Notes: generated by a model from the sequence alone, not told the origin. A stretch of 7,048 nucleotides of DNA from Bdellovibrionales bacterium (GCA_005792225.1 SXSP01000348.1:1-7048), one strand, 5' to 3'. Counted from the first letter of the stretch, positions 1 through 6,995 are shown. Program-made: numbers and translations.

Positions 1-608
1 CGACCGTCTTGAATCCCGACCGACGAAACCATGATCGTCGGAACGGGATTTTGCGGCATGATCCTTCTTAGAACATCAAGCCCCGTGAGCCCCGGCATAT
101 GGATATCGAGGGTCATGACATCGGGCTTAATCTTGCCGATTTCGCGCACGGCTTCTTGCGGATCGCCGAAGTTCCCTACGATTTCTAGATCAGGGTCCGT
201 CGAAAATATCTTTTCAAGCAGCGAGCGGATCGTCTTCGAGTCATCGACGATCATCACGCGGATTTTATCTTCAGGTAAAACTTTGAGGGACCCGCGTTCG
301 TGGTCAAAGCGCCAACGGCAGCGTCTCGCGTAGGTGACGATCTTCGATCGCGCGCCTTTAGCCAACTGGGCGAGGGATTCGGCGGCGCGACGCTCTTTTT
401 CCGCGCAAACGATTTTTAGCTCGCAGTTCGGGTCAATGAGGCGCGCGAGCTCGCGGGAAGCCTTGAGGCCCTGAGGGCCTCCGTCGAACGAAAGAAGGAG
501 AGACTTCGTTCCATTCGGAAAGAGCACCACCACTAAGGTTTCGCCTTCGAGTTTTCCTTCGACGGCGAATTTTTCATCGATCAGCGCGATTTCGTTTCGA
601 TTCAACAT
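1..608 (-). CDS. cheB: CheB methylesterase/deamidase, 5' part only, with N-terminal extension
   Basis: The visible 202 codons run off the left edge. Residues 116-202 are a CheB-type receiver: acidic pair D122-D123 in IVDDS, phosphoacceptor D168 in MTLDIHMPGLTG, and switch S195/S196 in IMVSSVG. The DxHMPxLTG and MVSS signatures are those of CheB rather than CheY. The C-terminal methylesterase domain that would demethylate and deamidate receptor glutamates lies outside the window, so catalytic integrity cannot be judged. A normal CheB begins almost directly with the receiver (compare KIRVMIVDDS, residues 115-124). Here about 114 residues precede it in one open frame. ATG at 608 is chosen because GTGAGG (618-613) lies four bases upstream and the gene follows cheR after six bases. 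An internal start at M119 would remove the extension, but it would also cut into the first receiver strand. The extension has no recognised family; a decayed CheD is discussed in the findings. Confidence 0.9.
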   Translation of the reverse strand, partial: MLNRNEIALIDEKFAVEGKLEGETLVVVLFPNGTKSLLLSFDGGPQGLKASRELARLIDPNCELKIVCAEKERRAAESLAQLAKGARSKIVTYARRCRWRFDHERGSLKVLPEDKIRVMIVDDSKTIRSLLEKIFSTDPDLEIVGNFGDPQEAVREIGKIKPDVMTLDIHMPGLTGLDVLRRIMPQNPVPTIMVSSVGIQDG

Positions 609-612
609 CTTG

Positions 613-618
613 CCTCAC
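613..618 (-). promoter_or_regulatory. Ribosome binding site of the cheB gene, overlapping the cheR stop
   Basis: Read on the minus strand, GTGAGG is followed by a four-base spacer (CAAG) and ATG. The cheR stop codon TGA (617-615) is inside this motif. This arrangement favours re-initiation by ribosomes finishing cheR and supports translating the N-terminal extension of CheB. Confidence 0.55.
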
Positions 619-2465
619 CCGGCTGCTCGTAAATCCATCTTTCCGAAGAACTCAGACGCCATGTACGGAAAACTTGAAGGTGGCGATACGAAGAGGTTCG
701 AAAGCTGCGTGAGGAACACGCTGCGATCAAACTCTTCCGAAAGGAGGATCTTGAGATTTTTCGGACGAGGACAAGCGTCCCACTGAACACGGCTGACGTT
801 GGTCAAAACCGAGTAGCAGATCGCGTGATCGACGAGCGACGTCTTTCCGAAACTTTTGAAATCGTCAAATCTCGCGAAATGGAATTTTCCCGCCGCCAAA
901 TCCCGGCCGAGCTTTGTCATCTTTGAACCGAAGAGCACTTCGCCCTTCAACTTTTCAAACGCCTTGTCACTCGCCGCCGTATCGGAGGTCGAGACTAAAA
1001 TTACCGGGATCGTGCCGATCGCGCGGTCTCTGAGGAACGCGTTCAGATCCGTCAAACGGCCCGCATCAAAGAAGACGACGTTGGCCTTCTTGCCCGTGCT
1101 CGCCACTTTGATTTCGGATGAGAAACTCTTGTCGAAGTCGAGCGCCTTGGCCTTGTCGACCGAAGATCCCGGGCGAGAGACGAAACGCAGTTTTGCCCGA
1201 ATTTCGTCGGCCCTCGTTTGAAGGTCGTTCAAGGAGGGCTTTTCGATGTAATCCTTGGCTCCCAAGGTCATCGCCTTATAAGCGAGGTCCATGTTGTCAC
1301 GCGAAGCTGACGTGAGCATGACGACGGGAGGATGCGATGCTGACATCTTCTTTTCGAGGTACTCAACGCCGGTCATCTGCGGCATATGGACGTCGAGGGT
1401 CATGACATCGAACTTCAAGCCCCCTTCAACGAGCTTCGCCGCCTCGACTCCATTCGCGGCCGTTCCGACGATTTCAAAACCGTTGGCCGGGGTGAGAATC
1501 GCGGCGAGAAGTTTTAAGATCACCGGAGAATCGTCGACGCAAACGACGCGGAGATTCGCCTTCGCGACCGCGACCGGAGCTTGTGCTTTGGTCGCCTGGA
1601 CCGCTTTCGGTTCGACCGCGACTTCGGGTCCGTAGATCGAGGGACCGCGCTTTTTTAAACCCTTGGGCATGGCGGGTAACGATTCCGAAAGACCGACAAA
1701 ATAAAATCCGCCGGGCTCAAGTTGTCCCGCGAGAGCATCCGAGATGCGCGCGATATCGGAACCTTGGAAGTAAATGAAAACGTTTCGGCAGAAGATCACG
1801 TCGAACTTCCCGAGCGCACCGAACGAGTTGGTCTCCATCAAGTTCAATTGCTTAAATGAGCACGCCTTGCGGGCGCGGTCTTTCACTTTCGCGAATTTGT
1901 CGATGTCGCCTGTTCCGCGAATCCAGTAGTTCGAGAGAAATTCCATCGGAATTTCTTTGACCTCATCCCAGCGGTACACGCCGTTCGACGCTTCTTTGAC
2001 CGAAACGGCGTCGACGTCGGTTCCCACCACTTCAACCGAGATTTTCGGCGCGTGCGTTTGGAGATAGCGGTCGATGAACATGAAGAGTGAGTAGACTTCT
2101 TGACCTTTGCTGCATGCGGCTGACCAAACACGAAGTTTGGTTTTTCCCGACGCCTTCAGCTTTTCCACGAGCGGCGGGAGCACGTTCGTTTCAAGAAACT
2201 CAAAGTGGCTGTATTCGCGAAAGAAGTACGTGTGGTGAACGGTGAGAAGCGAAATGAGCTCCTCGACTTCGGCCGCGCGATTCTCTTTGAAGTACTTGAT
2301 GTACTCCTGCTCGCTCTTCACACCGAGTGTGAGGGCGCGCTTCGTCAATCGCGACTCGATCATGTTCACTTGCTTTTGGCCGATCACGTTACCCGTGCGT
2401 TCGGCAATGGCCGCCACGACCTGGCTGAACAGGTCGTCGGTCAACTTCAATCTAAATTGGTTCAA
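615..2465 (-). CDS. cheR: CheR methyltransferase fused to a CheB-type receiver and a degenerate CheB-like C-terminal region
   Basis: Predicted cytoplasmic enzyme that methylates receptor glutamates with S-adenosylmethionine. Residues 1-100 are the CheR N-terminal helical domain, including THHTYFFRE-like VHHTYFFRE (76-84) with the conserved Thr and Arg. Residues 110-280 are the methyltransferase fold: WSAACSKGQE (114-123), VVGTDVD (146-152), and FDVIFCRNVFIYF (221-233). A linker rich in Ala, Lys and Val (280-303) leads to a receiver (304-425) with D311-D312, phosphoacceptor D358 in MTLDVHMP, T385 and K409, so it looks phosphorylatable. Residues 455-616 match no family outright and resemble a shortened, inactive CheB effector domain. 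At 616 residues it is more than twice a normal CheR (about 270-290). The start is TTG at 2465, supported by AAGGAA eight bases upstream; the next Met is residue 35, inside the N-terminal domain. It begins two bases after the receptor stop. The SAM loop reads KGQE rather than the usual TGEE. Confidence 0.9.
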   Translation of the reverse strand: MNQFRLKLTDDLFSQVVAAIAERTGNVIGQKQVNMIESRLTKRALTLGVKSEQEYIKYFKENRAAEVEELISLLTVHHTYFFREYSHFEFLETNVLPPLVEKLKASGKTKLRVWSAACSKGQEVYSLFMFIDRYLQTHAPKISVEVVGTDVDAVSVKEASNGVYRWDEVKEIPMEFLSNYWIRGTGDIDKFAKVKDRARKACSFKQLNLMETNSFGALGKFDVIFCRNVFIYFQGSDIARISDALAGQLEPGGFYFVGLSESLPAMPKGLKKRGPSIYGPEVAVEPKAVQATKAQAPVAVAKANLRVVCVDDSPVILKLLAAILTPANGFEIVGTAANGVEAAKLVEGGLKFDVMTLDVHMPQMTGVEYLEKKMSASHPPVVMLTSASRDNMDLAYKAMTLGAKDYIEKPSLNDLQTRADEIRAKLRFVSRPGSSVDKAKALDFDKSFSSEIKVASTGKKANVVFFDAGRLTDLNAFLRDRAIGTIPVILVSTSDTAASDKAFEKLKGEVLFGSKMTKLGRDLAAGKFHFARFDDFKSFGKTSLVDHAICYSVLTNVSRVQWDACPRPKNLKILLSEEFDRSVFLTQLSNLFVSPPSSFPYMASEFFGKMDLRAAG

Positions 2466-2467
2466 GA

Positions 2468-4591
2468 TTACACTTCCTTGAAACGTGGATCGTCAGACAC
2501 GGGAACTTCGTCGCTCGAAACCTTCTTGAGTTTCTTCACGACCGGAGGAGCCGCGGACTCAGGAGTCTTCTCCGGAGCGGGAGACTTTTTCGCCTCTTGG
2601 ATGGAGACGACCTTGCTGCTTTTCAAGATCGGCGCGAACGTCTTCGGTTCTCCGCGTGAAGGGAGGGTTCCGCCGCCTTTTACGACCGTCGTGAGCTCCA
2701 CCACGACCGAGTCCATCATCGAAGACTCGTTTGAAAGTGTCGAAGCGTAACCCGACACTTGCTGCGAGGTTGTCGCGTTTGCGTGGGTTGTTTGATCGAG
2801 CTCGTTCATCGCCTTGGTGATTTCGTTAACGCCGGTCGACTGCTCCTGCGCCGCCGTACTGATCTCGGCGACCATCGTGTGGAGCTCTTCAACGTTCGTC
2901 ACGACTTCCGTGAGGACGGTTCCGCACTGATCCGCGATCGCGATCCCTGACTGAACTTTCTGGCGGCCATCGGCGATCAATCGCTCAACTTTTTGCTTTG
3001 TTCCCTCAACGATGGATTCGACGTTCTTAATGCTGCCTTCGAGCATTTCGCTGATTTCTTTGGCCGCATTTCCGCTCATCTGAGCGAGGTTTCCGACTTC
3101 CTCGGCGACGACGGCGAAACCTTTTCCGTGCTCACCGGCCCGCGCCGCTTCAACCGAAGCGTTGAACGAGAGGAGCTTTGTCTGGAAAACGATATCGTTG
3201 ATCACTTTCGTCTTGTTGCCGATCTCGGCGATGACGCGCGCAATTTCGCTGAATTGTTGGTTACTCTCGCTGATCTGTTTCATGATCGCTTCGTTCGAAA
3301 CGTTAATGTCATTGATCGCGAGGGCCATCTTGTCGACCGAGTCTTTTCCTTTGCGCGCGATTTCGGCCGACTGGTCGGCGACTTCTTGCGAGCGGCGCGA
3401 GTTATCGGTGCTCTTCTTGATCATGGCGTTGATCTCTTCGATCGAGGCCGCCGTCTCTTGGAGTGCCGATGCCTGCTCGGTCGAAGCTTCGGAGAGCAAG
3501 TGCGACGCGCTTGTCACATCACCCGCCGTTTGCGCGACTTTCTGAGAGCCTCCACGCAGGCGTTCGATGATGGACTCGAGCGAATTTGCCGTTTTTTGGG
3601 CGACCAAAGCGGCAAAGAAAGCGCATGCCATGACGAGCGAAAGTCCAATGAGCGATGAAAGGAGGGCGAGGGTCACGTCGGGATCCGACGCCGGAGCCCG
3701 AAGCATGTAGATCCACCCGTGACCGGGATAAGTCACATACCCCTTGCCGATGGTGACGGCCTCGAGTGCCTCGGCACGGATTTCGTCCTGATCGTCGATT
3801 TTATGGGTCCACGATTGTTTTTTGGAAGCGAAGAATTCATCGAGTCCTTCGGCCTTTGACTTCAACACTTTCGCCTTGTCATGGTGAACGAGAATTGTTT
3901 TCTCCTTATTCACCATGAAGGCCGAAACAGCGTGAATCTTTTCATCTTTCAGTTTTTCCGATTCTTTGAAAACGATGTCCTCAACGACATCTTTCCAGCT
4001 CATTCGGTTCGACCACACTCCGGTGATCTCGCCCGTTTTGGCGTCGCGGATCGGCGACGAGAAGATCATCACGCGACCGTCGGTTGACGCGTATTTCGCG
4101 GTGTCGGCGTCTTCTCTCAGATCCGTGTAGTGCGCGGCACCTGCCGCCACTTTCCCGGAAATGGATTCGCGGAACCAATCTTCGTCAGCGTAGTTCTTCC
4201 CGATCATTCCCGAGGGATCGAGTTCCTTTCCCGCCTTATCGACGGCATTCACCGCGATCACGTTCCCCTTTTTATCGAGAACCATCATGACATCATAAAC
4301 AGGAGCGTAAGCACCCATCATGTCGGTCATGAAACGAGTGATCCGGCCCGGATCTCCGCTCCGTGCGGGTTCCGACATCGCGTATGCTTGTACATCGCCG
4401 TAACGCTCAAAGAGGTTTCGATCGACCTTATCGGCGATCGACTCGGCCGAGCGCTCGAGAAGTTTGCTCTTATCCGCGATCAGGTCCTTCTGCAGAAGAA
4501 ACGCGAGATACCCGACGTTGGCGAGAGCCATCAGGCTCAAAAATCCCAGGACCAGCTGAAGCTTGGCTTTAAACGAGAGTTTGCTAAACAT
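2468..4591 (-). CDS. Methyl-accepting chemotaxis protein with periplasmic Cache-type sensor and no obvious HAMP
   Basis: Inner-membrane chemoreceptor, 707 residues. Transmembrane helix 1 is about 11-33 and helix 2 about 306-331. Between them lies a periplasmic domain of about 270 residues with double-Cache hallmarks: [12 protein letters not shown] (136-147), then [10 protein letters not shown] (174-183) and a Gly-rich strand after it. Residues 350-637 form the coiled-coil signalling hairpin. Its tip (469-507) contains [20 protein letters not shown]469, E481, R484 and E487 align with E. coli Tsr F373, E385, R388 and E391, which contact CheA and CheW. Two stretches fit the methylation consensus, around Q378-E379 and Q582-E583. 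A Lys/Pro/Ser-rich tail (638-707) ends DPRFKEV and lacks the NWETF-type CheR-binding pentapeptide. A usual HAMP domain is not visible after helix 2. ATG at 4591 follows AGGTGA by four bases and lies 13 bases after cheW. The ligand cannot be read from the sequence. Confidence 0.95.
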   Translation of the reverse strand: MFSKLSFKAKLQLVLGFLSLMALANVGYLAFLLQKDLIADKSKLLERSAESIADKVDRNLFERYGDVQAYAMSEPARSGDPGRITRFMTDMMGAYAPVYDVMMVLDKKGNVIAVNAVDKAGKELDPSGMIGKNYADEDWFRESISGKVAAGAAHYTDLREDADTAKYASTDGRVMIFSSPIRDAKTGEITGVWSNRMSWKDVVEDIVFKESEKLKDEKIHAVSAFMVNKEKTILVHHDKAKVLKSKAEGLDEFFASKKQSWTHKIDDQDEIRAEALEAVTIGKGYVTYPGHGWIYMLRAPASDPDVTLALLSSLIGLSLVMACAFFAALVAQKTANSLESIIERLRGGSQKVAQTAGDVTSASHLLSEASTEQASALQETAASIEEINAMIKKSTDNSRRSQEVADQSAEIARKGKDSVDKMALAINDINVSNEAIMKQISESNQQFSEIARVIAEIGNKTKVINDIVFQTKLLSFNASVEAARAGEHGKGFAVVAEEVGNLAQMSGNAAKEISEMLEGSIKNVESIVEGTKQKVERLIADGRQKVQSGIAIADQCGTVLTEVVTNVEELHTMVAEISTAAQEQSTGVNEITKAMNELDQTTHANATTSQQVSGYASTLSNESSMMDSVVVELTTVVKGGGTLPSRGEPKTFAPILKSSKVVSIQEAKKSPAPEKTPESAAPPVVKKLKKVSSDEVPVSDDPRFKEV
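2474..2479 (-). promoter_or_regulatory. Ribosome binding site that decides a TTG start for cheR
   Basis: On the minus strand AAGGAA lies eight bases before TTG (2465-2463). It is inside the last codons of the upstream receptor gene. No ATG or GTG nearby in frame competes, so the TTG start rests mainly on this motif and on the natural CheR N-terminus that follows. Confidence 0.65.
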
Positions 4592-4595
4592 TTTA

Positions 4596-4601
4596 TCACC
4601 T
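4596..4601 (-). promoter_or_regulatory. Ribosome binding site of the receptor gene
   Basis: AGGTGA on the minus strand sits four bases before the ATG at 4591, in the 13-base gap after cheW. It is the strongest Shine-Dalgarno match among the junctions, in keeping with high demand for receptor protein. Confidence 0.6.
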
Positions 4602-4604
4602 ATC

Positions 4605-5072
4605 TCAGGCTGCGTTTTGTGTGATGGCTTTGACCATCGCTTCTTCTTTGAGGTCGAGAGCGCGTACGATGTCGAGAGTCAGCACCATGTCGTCGCCGCG
4701 GCTGACGACGCCGGTGATGAATTCGGCTTTCTTTGTGTGTTTACTCTCGGGCGCGGGGCAGAGCTCACCGGGCTCGATCGTGAGGACACTCTTCACCTCA
4801 TCGACGACGACGCCGACGGAGAACGCCGGGTACTCGAAGATGATGACGCAAGTCTCGCTGTGTCGACCCGCCTTCAAACCGAACTTCGCTCGCAAGTCGA
4901 TGACTGAGATGACCTGGCCGCGCAAGTTCATGATTCCCAGAAAGTACGCCGGGACCTGAGGAATCGGCGTGATTTCGGGAACACCCAAAACTTCTTTCAC
5001 TTCGGAGAGAGGAGCCGCATAAAGCTCTTCGGCGAGACGGAAGCAGAGGAGACGGTTTTCGGCTTTACTCAT
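4605..5072 (-). CDS. cheW: CheW coupling protein
   Basis: Cytoplasmic adaptor that links receptor tips to CheA in the signalling array. The 155 residues are one CheW domain of normal length. The key motif is [16 protein letters not shown] (46-61), where the Arg of NLRG is the invariant residue of the CheW family. A second conserved strand, [14 protein letters not shown] (86-99), is typical of the second beta-barrel, and [18 protein letters not shown] (118-135) of the C-terminal part. The N-terminus ([23 protein letters not shown]) is the usual CheW opening strand and helix. The ATG (5072-5070) overlaps the cheA stop in an ATGA, and AAGGA (5084-5080) lies seven bases upstream within cheA. Translation is therefore probably coupled to cheA, fitting the need for matched CheA and CheW amounts. 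I see nothing aberrant in it. Confidence 0.97.
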   Translation of the reverse strand: MSKAENRLLCFRLAEELYAAPLSEVKEVLGVPEITPIPQVPAYFLGIMNLRGQVISVIDLRAKFGLKAGRHSETCVIIFEYPAFSVGVVVDEVKSVLTIEPGELCPAPESKHTKKAEFITGVVSRGDDMVLTLDIVRALDLKEEAMVKAITQNAA

Positions 5073-6985
5073 ACGGCCATCCTTACGTTCTGCGTTTTCG
5101 ATATGGGTCTGAGGATCAATCGTGGCAGATCCAAAATCAGTGCGGGCTTACCATCACCGAGAATCGCGCTGCCCGAGACGCCGACGATGTTGGCGAGCTC
5201 GGCACCGAGCTTCTTGACGACGATCTGTTGCATCGAAGAAATATCGTGCACCAAGATACCAAAGGGCTGCTCGCCCGCGCGGCAGACGAGCATGATCTTC
5301 GAAGCTCCGGCATTGGCGTCGTTGACTCCGAGAAGTTGGTGCAGACGGTACACGCGCATTTTTTCGCCGCGCAGATCAACGAACTCACCGAGATTCACGG
5401 ATTGGTGAATGTCCGTGTCCTTTAACTGCACCGACTCGTGGATGTGCGACATCGGAATCGCGTAACGCTGATCATTCAGGCGAACGGTCGTCGCGTCGAT
5501 GATTGCGAGGGTCAAGGGAAGTTGGATACGGAATTTCGTTCCCTTGCCGAGTTCGGTGGACACATCAACGGAGCCTTGAAGCTTTTCGATATTTGTTTTC
5601 ACGACATCAAGTCCCACGCCCCGTCCGGAGATGTCGCTGACTTCCGTCTTTGTCGAGAAGCCCGGGTGAAAGATGAGATGCAGCGCCTGCTTCTCCGTGA
5701 GCTCCTGACCCGGCTTCAGAATTCCTTTTTCGGTTGCCTTTTCTTTGAGGCGGTTCGCGTTGATGCCCTTCCCATCGTCCTGAACCTCGAGAACGATGTT
5801 GTCAGACTGGTGAAAAGCACGAAGCGTGACGTTACCCATTTCGGGTTTACCTGCCGCGAGTCTTTCCTCCGCGGAATCGATCCCGTGGTCGACGGCATTT
5901 CGTACGAGGTGAACGAGCGGATCGCCAATGAGTTCAAGAATCGTCTTCTCGACTTCGGTGTCTTCACCTTGGGTCGCCAGTGTTACTTTCTTATGGAGGA
6001 CCTGGGACGTGTCGCGAACGATTCGGGTCATCTTCTGGAAGGTTTGCTTGAGCGGAACCATGCGAAGGCTCATCGAGGTGTCTTGAATCTCTTTTGAGAT
6101 CTTCCCGAGTTGATGAACCGTCTTGCGGATTTTGTGCAGATCGCCCGCGTAAGCTTGTTCAAAAAGAACGGTCTGTAAGACCACCATTTCGCCGACATAG
6201 TTGATGAGCTGATCCACGCGCGAGAGGCTCACGCGAATGCTCTCGTCCACCGCCGTTGCGGCAGCCGGCTTCTTCTCGACCGGAGCCGTCTTCACGGGTG
6301 CGAGGGCGACGGTCGCCGGCGTTTCGTTTTGAGACTCGTTTTGGGATTCGATTTGAGACTCGCCGAGATGCGAGTCGACCATGGAAGACTCGGGTTCCGC
6401 TCCGGCAAAAATCTGGACCTGCGTTTCGGCATGAATGTCGGCGGCCGGAGCGGCCGCGGGTGCATCTTCAGGAAAACTGTCTGCGGATGGAACAGAGGAC
6501 GATAACTTCCCGTCTATGGCGTCTTGAAGTCGAACACTCAGCTCCGAGCAATCAAACGAGGCATTCACGTCGACCCGAAGGCCGTCCACCATCAGCTGGA
6601 GTTGGTCCTTACAAGCGAGGAGCAAGTCCACGACGGCCGAGTGAGCCTTGATCTTACCATTCTTGATGCTGAGGAGGAGAGACTCGAGAAGATGCGTAAA
6701 CGCACCCAGCTCCATGAAGCCGACCGCCTTCGCACTCCCCTTCAGGTTGTGCGCGAGCCGGAAGAGTTGATCAATGATCTCCTTATCCTCGGGTGAGGAC
6801 TCGATCTGCAGGAAACACTGTTCAGCATCCATTAAAAGTTGCTGAGCCTCTTCGATAAACCCGGCTTTGAGCTCTCTCTCTAAATCATCCATGCCATACG
6901 TTTCGGAAAAATCGGCAGGTCCAAAAGCCGGGCCCGGAGGAATGAAGAAATCTTCAATCGACACATCCAGATAACGTAACTCCAT
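5069..6985 (-). CDS. cheA: CheA chemotaxis histidine kinase lacking a P2 domain
   Basis: Cytoplasmic kinase that autophosphorylates in response to the receptor-CheW complex and passes phosphate to receivers such as CheY and CheB. Domain order in 638 residues: P1 phosphotransfer (about 33-135) with phosphoacceptor H79 in LAHNLKGSA; a low-complexity linker (about 160-246); P3 dimerisation (247-310) with SRVDQLINYVGEMV; P4 ATPase (310-490) with N box HLVRNAVDHGID, G1 DDGKGIN and G2 GRGVGLDVV; and P5, the CheW-like regulatory domain (490-630). All ATP-site motifs look intact. The linker shows no folded P2 (CheY/CheB docking) domain. ATG at 6985 is the only start after an in-frame TAG (7000-6998), but no Shine-Dalgarno precedes it. 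The first 31 residues are absent from typical CheA proteins, which begin near MDDLERELK (residue 32, ATG at 6892), also without a clear ribosome site. The true start is therefore uncertain. Confidence 0.96.
   Translation of the reverse strand: MELRYLDVSIEDFFIPPGPAFGPADFSETYGMDDLERELKAGFIEEAQQLLMDAEQCFLQIESSPEDKEIIDQLFRLAHNLKGSAKAVGFMELGAFTHLLESLLLSIKNGKIKAHSAVVDLLLACKDQLQLMVDGLRVDVNASFDCSELSVRLQDAIDGKLSSSVPSADSFPEDAPAAAPAADIHAETQVQIFAGAEPESSMVDSHLGESQIESQNESQNETPATVALAPVKTAPVEKKPAAATAVDESIRVSLSRVDQLINYVGEMVVLQTVLFEQAYAGDLHKIRKTVHQLGKISKEIQDTSMSLRMVPLKQTFQKMTRIVRDTSQVLHKKVTLATQGEDTEVEKTILELIGDPLVHLVRNAVDHGIDSAEERLAAGKPEMGNVTLRAFHQSDNIVLEVQDDGKGINANRLKEKATEKGILKPGQELTEKQALHLIFHPGFSTKTEVSDISGRGVGLDVVKTNIEKLQGSVDVSTELGKGTKFRIQLPLTLAIIDATTVRLNDQRYAIPMSHIHESVQLKDTDIHQSVNLGEFVDLRGEKMRVYRLHQLLGVNDANAGASKIMLVCRAGEQPFGILVHDISSMQQIVVKKLGAELANIVGVSGSAILGDGKPALILDLPRLILRPISKTQNVRMAV
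5080..5084 (-). promoter_or_regulatory. Ribosome binding site of cheW, inside the end of cheA
   Basis: AAGGA on the minus strand is seven bases before the cheW ATG and inside the last codons of cheA. Together with the ATGA stop-start overlap at 5072-5069 it indicates translational coupling. Confidence 0.6.
6327..6362 (+). repeat. Three 12-bp tandem units in the CheA linker
   Basis: Three consecutive units read TTTTGAGACTCG, TTTTGGGATTCG and ATTTGAGACTCG. They encode, on the minus strand, a repeated four-residue Glu-Ser-Gln-(Asn/Ile) pattern at about residues 208-220 of CheA. The unit length is a multiple of three, so copy-number change keeps the frame. The repeat sits in the flexible P1-P3 linker, where length changes should be tolerated. 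Confidence 0.8.
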
Positions 6986-6995
6986 TTGCCGGCAA
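6986..6995. repeat. Perfect 10-bp palindrome touching the cheA start codon
   Basis: TTGCCGGCAA is a perfect inverted repeat immediately upstream of the ATG at 6985, where a ribosome binding site would be expected. It may be a chance occurrence, a small operator half, or an RNA hairpin affecting initiation. Nothing else supports a function. Confidence 0.35.

Noticed and set aside
31..333. Plus-strand open frame of 100 codons at the left edge
   Set aside because: It is antisense to the CheB receiver, whose motifs are unmistakable.
602..790. Minus-strand 62-codon frame near the end of the cheR fusion
   Set aside because: It is out of frame inside the longer cheR frame. I considered it as evidence of a frameshift, but the cheR frame stays open and ends cleanly just before cheB.
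615..1103. The CheR C-terminal region as a second receiver domain
   Set aside because: ANVVFFDA and IPVILVSTS look receiver-like, but the acidic pair and a terminal Lys are missing. The later segments fit a CheB effector order better.
2205..2750. Plus-strand open frame (181 codons) spanning the receptor-cheR junction
   Set aside because: It covers the ends of two real genes on the other strand and encodes nothing recognisable.
2993..3658. Long plus-strand open frame (221 codons) opposite the receptor gene
   Set aside because: It lies fully antisense to the well-supported signalling hairpin. Its product has no recognisable domain and is explained by the codon bias of the gene on the other strand.
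5438..6097. Long plus-strand open frame (219 codons) opposite cheA
   Set aside because: It is antisense to the conserved ATPase and dimerisation domains of CheA and has no ribosome site or recognisable product. It is a shadow frame.
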